The notes beneath the pieces were generated by a model. The model was not told the DNA's origin. It saw only the letters and a list, made by a program, of their open reading frames with translations, and did no database searches. Both the position numbers and the translations under genes were made by a program. From an uncultured Methanomassiliicoccales archaeon (GTDB taxonomy: Archaea; Thermoplasmatota; Thermoplasmata; SG8-5), in contig CALKWP010000131.1 in assembly GCA_938004075.1 (NCBI GenBank), forward strand, positions 1-8,242: a stretch of DNA of 8,242 bases, read 5' to 3'. This document shows positions 5,981-8,242 of the stretch, piece by piece; position 1 is the first letter of the stretch, and every line of letters begins with the position of its first letter.

Positions 5981-6742
5981 ATGAGAATCATATCATGGAA
6001 TGTCAATGGCGTGCGGGCTATCGCCAAGAAAGGATTACTGGAATGGCTGGCCGCAGCGCAGCCGGATGTGCTCTGCCTTCAGGAGACAAAGGCCTGGCCA
6101 GACCAGGTTCCCCCGAAGATCCAGAAGCCAGTTGGGTTCCACTCTTACTGGTCCCAGCCCGCCAAGAAAGGTTACAGCGGTGTGGCAACATTCTCCAGGG
6201 ACGAGCCGGAGCAGATAACCAGGTCCATCGGCGTTGATGAATTCGACGCTGAAGGCAGGGTCATGGCAACGGAATTCGATGGCTTCACCCTTTTCAATGT
6301 GTATTTCCCGAACGGAAAGGCCAGCCCGGAGCGGTTGCGTTACAAGCTGGCTTTCTATGACCGCTTCCTCGAAATCATAGAAAAGGAAAGGAGCCGCGGC
6401 AAATCAATAATATTCTGCGGCGACCTGAACACCGCGCACAAGCCAATCGACCTGGAGCACCCCAAGACCAACGAGGGCGTTTCCGGCTTTCTGCCGATAG
6501 AGAGGGAATGGATCGACAAGGTCGTAAACCACGGCTACATCGACACCTTCAGGCATTTCGACCAGTCCCCGAGAAAATACACATGGTGGGATTATAAAAC
6601 CGGAGCAAGGGAAAGGAATGTCGGCTGGAGGTTGGATTATTTCTTTGTCTCGGATGACCTGGCACCCAGATTGAAAAGCGCCTCGATACTCGCGAATGTG
6701 ATGGGTAGCGACCACTGCCCGGTTGAAATTGATTTGTCGTGA
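5981..6742 (+). CDS. xth: Exonuclease III family AP endonuclease
   Basis: A 253-residue enzyme of the exonuclease III/APE1 family, which cuts DNA at abasic sites in base excision repair and can also act as a 3'-5' exonuclease. Family motifs are complete and in order: WNVNG with N7, LQETK with the metal ligand E35, YFPNG with Y108, GDLNTAH with D148 and N150, WRLDYFFVSD with D219, and the terminal GSDHCPVEI with D244-H245. Length is typical (about 250-270). ATG at 5981 gives the standard family start MRIISWNVNG and has GGTGA five bases upstream. The gene lies about 140 bases after the C/D sRNA on the same strand; alba follows 78 bases later with its own promoter, so it is probably transcribed alone. 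Confidence 0.96.
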   Translation: MRIISWNVNGVRAIAKKGLLEWLAAAQPDVLCLQETKAWPDQVPPKIQKPVGFHSYWSQPAKKGYSGVATFSRDEPEQITRSIGVDEFDAEGRVMATEFDGFTLFNVYFPNGKASPERLRYKLAFYDRFLEIIEKERSRGKSIIFCGDLNTAHKPIDLEHPKTNEGVSGFLPIEREWIDKVVNHGYIDTFRHFDQSPRKYTWWDYKTGARERNVGWRLDYFFVSDDLAPRLKSASILANVMGSDHCPVEIDLS

Positions 6743-6762
6743 TGTTATTACAAGTCAAAACC

Positions 6763-6770
6763 TATAAATA
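6763..6770 (+). promoter_or_regulatory. Strong TATA box for alba
   Basis: TATAAATA, preceded by CAAAACC, is the best TATA match in the window. The predicted transcription start is near 6792, giving a leader of about 28 bases that contains the Shine-Dalgarno. A strong promoter suits an abundant chromatin protein. Confidence 0.8.
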
Positions 6771-6808
6771 CCCCCTGAGAAAATAATGGCTGCTTAAATA
6801 AACCTTAA

Positions 6809-6814
6809 GGGGGT
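6809..6814 (+). promoter_or_regulatory. Shine-Dalgarno supporting the TTG start of alba
   Basis: GGGGGT (within AAGGGGGTAG) lies six bases before TTG at 6821. The next in-frame ATG is codon 23, which would remove the conserved lysine pair, so TTG must be the start. Confidence 0.7.
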
Positions 6815-6820
6815 AGAACT

Positions 6821-7117
6821 TTGGCAAATGAAAAACCAGCATCAGAGAAACCGGACAACACAGTGTACATAGGCAAGAAACCGACCATGAGCTACGTCCT
6901 GGCTGTGGCGACATTGTTCAACAGCGGCTCAAACCACGTGACCATCAAGGCCAGGGGCAGGTCAATCAGCACAGCAGTGGATGTGGCCGAGATAGTGAGG
7001 AACCGCTTCGTGCAGGGCCTCACCGTTGATGACGTTAAAATCACCACCGAGGTACTCGAGGGAGAGGAAGGCAAGACCTCCAATGTTTCTTCCATCGAGA
7101 TATTCCTGAAGAAATGA
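6821..7117 (+). CDS. albA: DNA/RNA-binding protein Alba
   Basis: A 98-residue archaeal chromatin protein that binds double-stranded DNA and RNA as a dimer without strict sequence preference. The family signature IGKKPTMSYVLA contains K19-K20, matching the acetylatable lysine pair K16/K17 of Sulfolobus Alba. IKARGRSISTAVDVAEIVRNRF follows in two blocks, with F63 matching the dimer-dimer interface residue F60. The end, SSIEIFLKK, is the usual last strand. The N-terminus is a few residues longer than in Sulfolobus and charged (NEKPASEKPDN). It starts with TTG, supported by a GGGGGT Shine-Dalgarno. It has its own TATA box, and pus10 follows 83 bases downstream on the same strand and may be co-transcribed. 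The last 32 coding-end bases are repeated just after the stop. Confidence 0.97.
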   Translation: MANEKPASEKPDNTVYIGKKPTMSYVLAVATLFNSGSNHVTIKARGRSISTAVDVAEIVRNRFVQGLTVDDVKITTEVLEGEEGKTSNVSSIEIFLKK

Positions 7118-7155
7118 TGCGCATCTTCCACTGAGATATCCCAGAAGAAGCGATG
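7088..7155 (+). repeat. Imperfect duplication of the alba 3' end
   Basis: Copy 1 (7088-7119) and copy 2 (7124-7155) match at 26 of 32 positions, with the copies exactly 36 bases (12 codons) apart. Copy 1 encodes SSIEIFLKK and the alba stop; copy 2, read in the same frame past the stop, would give SSTEISQKK. Shared blocks include TCTTCCA, GAGATAT, GAAGAA and GATG. The second copy is outside the gene. Confidence 0.75.
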
Positions 7156-7200
7156 TACGCTCAATACATCCGAAACCGGGCGCGGTTCGGGGGATTTTGA

Positions 7201-8195
7201 ATGGCTTCAGATGAATTGATAGAGGGTTTGGCCGTTGCGGCAGAGAAACTGAATAGAACAGCACTCAACCAGTATCAACTATGCGATTCATGCCTGGGCC
7301 GACTCTTCGCCAAGGTCGGCAGGGGATTCGAGAACGGCACCCGAGGCATCCAGGCCAGGCAGGTACTTGGGCTTCCGGCTCAGGAAGATGCCACTCATTG
7401 TTTCATTTGCAGGGGAATTACATCCAAGAAGGATCTTTACGCGACACTGGCCATGGAATCCCTTGCGGAATGGGAGCATTCCACTTTCCTTGTGGGAACA
7501 AAGTTCGAGCAGGAAGTCCTCGCTGCAGAGGAAACCGTATGGTCAGAGACCGGGGCAGAGCAAACCGAGCCAATCAAGTCCGAGATGAACAGGGAAGTGG
7601 GAAAGCGTGTCGAGAGCCTCAGCGGAAAGACCGCCGAGTTCGGCAAGCCGGACGTGGTTGCCGTCGTGGACACCACCTATGAATCGGTGGATGTCCAGGT
7701 CGCCTCGATTTTCATATATGGACGATACATGAAGTTCTCGCGAGAGATTCCCCAGACCAGGTGGCCATGCAGGCAATGCCGTGGCAAAGGCTGTGAGCGG
7801 TGCAATGACACCGGAAAGATGTATTCGGACAGCGTCGAGGAGTTCATTGGCCGTCAGGCAATTGAGATGGCCAAGGGGAAGGACCACAGCTTCCACGGAA
7901 TGGGCCGCGAGGACATAGATGCCCTCATGCTGGGAAGCGGCAGGCCTTTCGTTCTCGAGGTCAAGGAACCGAGAATAAGGGGTATCGACCTTGAACGACT
8001 TCGGGAACGGGTGAATTCGTCCACGGACAAGGTATCTGTATCCGAATTACGAACGTCCGATGGCGCTGAGGTCGCTCGAATAAAGCTTGCCAGGCCCCGT
8101 AAGAAGTATAAAGCCCTAGTCGCGCTCGATTCCCCTGTTTCGGAGGAAAACCTTAATGAAGTAGTTGTTTCTCTCGGTGGCACACGCATAGCGCA
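7201..8195 (+). CDS. pus10: tRNA pseudouridine synthase Pus10 (3' partial)
   Basis: Archaeal Pus10 makes pseudouridine at tRNA position 55 and, in many archaea, 54. About 331 residues are present; the family is usually near 400-430, so the C-terminal end is missing. The N-terminal part has the zinc-binding pairs C28-x2-C31 (CDSCLGR) and C67-x2-C70 (CFIC) of the THUMP-containing accessory domain. A second cluster, CRQC and CERC (C190, C193, C198, C201), follows TRWP. The catalytic motif is FHGMGREDID with D238 as the expected nucleophile, then LGSGRPFVLEVKEPRIRGID. L242 stands where relatives usually have Arg. ATG at 7201 has GGGGGA (7189-7194) six bases upstream. After codon 331 the frame runs into adapter, giving the false tail QDRKSTRLNSSH; no stop is reached. 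It may be co-transcribed with alba. Confidence 0.95.
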
Positions 8196-8242
8196 AGATC
8201 GGAAGAGCACACGTCTGAACTCCAGTCACGAATCACCATCTC
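8196..8242 (+). other. Illumina TruSeq index adapter, not biological
   Basis: The sequence AGATCGGAAGAGCACACG, then TCTGAACTCCAGTCAC, index GAATCACC and ATCTC is the read-through form of the P7 adapter. It is the inverted counterpart of bases 1-54, and its index (reverse complement GGTGATTC) agrees with the first adapter apart from a T/G read error. Biological sequence ends at 8195. Confidence 0.99.

Noticed and set aside
6786..6797. Three-codon upstream frame (ATG GCT GCT TAA) before alba
   Set aside because: The TATA box predicts transcription starting near 6792, after this ATG.
7113..7134. C/D-like boxes at the alba stop (ATGATGC then CTGA)
   Set aside because: The C box is imperfect, the spacing is 10 bases, there is no good second box pair or terminal stem, and the similarity is explained by the alba end and its duplication.
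7281..7682. 133-codon frame inside pus10
   Set aside because: It overlaps the conserved Pus10 frame and its product is compositionally odd, with no recognisable motif.
1..8242. Terminal inverted repeat of a linear element
   Set aside because: Both ends are sequencing adapter.

Overview
The window is an 8.1 kb piece of archaeal chromosome, most likely from a metagenome. It is capped at both ends by Illumina TruSeq index adapter (1-54 and 8196-8242), so biological sequence runs from about 55 to 8195. The archaeal assignment rests on Alba, an archaeal-type Pus10, TATA-box promoters about 25 bases ahead of starts, GAGGTGAT-type Shine-Dalgarno sites and a C/D box guide sRNA. Base composition is near 50% G+C. 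A large Ig-repeat surface protein with a SHOCT-like tail and a winged-helix/STAND ATPase would suit an uncultured Thermoplasmatota lineage, but that placement is inference.

Layout: (1) 56-2659 (+) is the 3' part of a gene for a large exported protein: an extracellular beta-rich region, four Ig-like repeats, one membrane span, a long Pro/Glu linker and a short helical SHOCT-like end. (2) A GC hairpin with T runs (2674-2727) separates it from a convergent gene (2759-3967, -) for a winged-helix plus P-loop (STAND/NB-ARC-like) ATPase. (3) A divergent promoter region leads to pepQ (4099-5205, +), an M24B Xaa-Pro dipeptidase/aminopeptidase. Its 3' end overlaps that of a convergent four-span membrane protein gene (5192-5641, -). 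(4) The 339-base gap 5642-5980 holds a canonical dual-guide C/D box sRNA (about 5771-5840, +) followed by two hairpins. (5) xth (5981-6742, +), an exonuclease III family AP endonuclease, is followed by alba (6821-7117, +) with its own strong TATA box, then pus10 (7201-8195, +), cut by the contig end.

Functionally the right half is rich in nucleic-acid maintenance: a guide RNA whose two antisense elements fit conserved 23S and 16S rRNA segments (the D guide points at C1402 of the decoding centre), a DNA repair nuclease, the chromatin/RNA-binding protein Alba and the tRNA pseudouridine synthase Pus10. The least expected signals are the sRNA, an in-frame duplication of the alba 3' end lying beyond its stop codon, and an Arg-to-Leu change beside the Pus10 active site. 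The terminal adapters are an artefact that makes false protein ends in the first and last genes.
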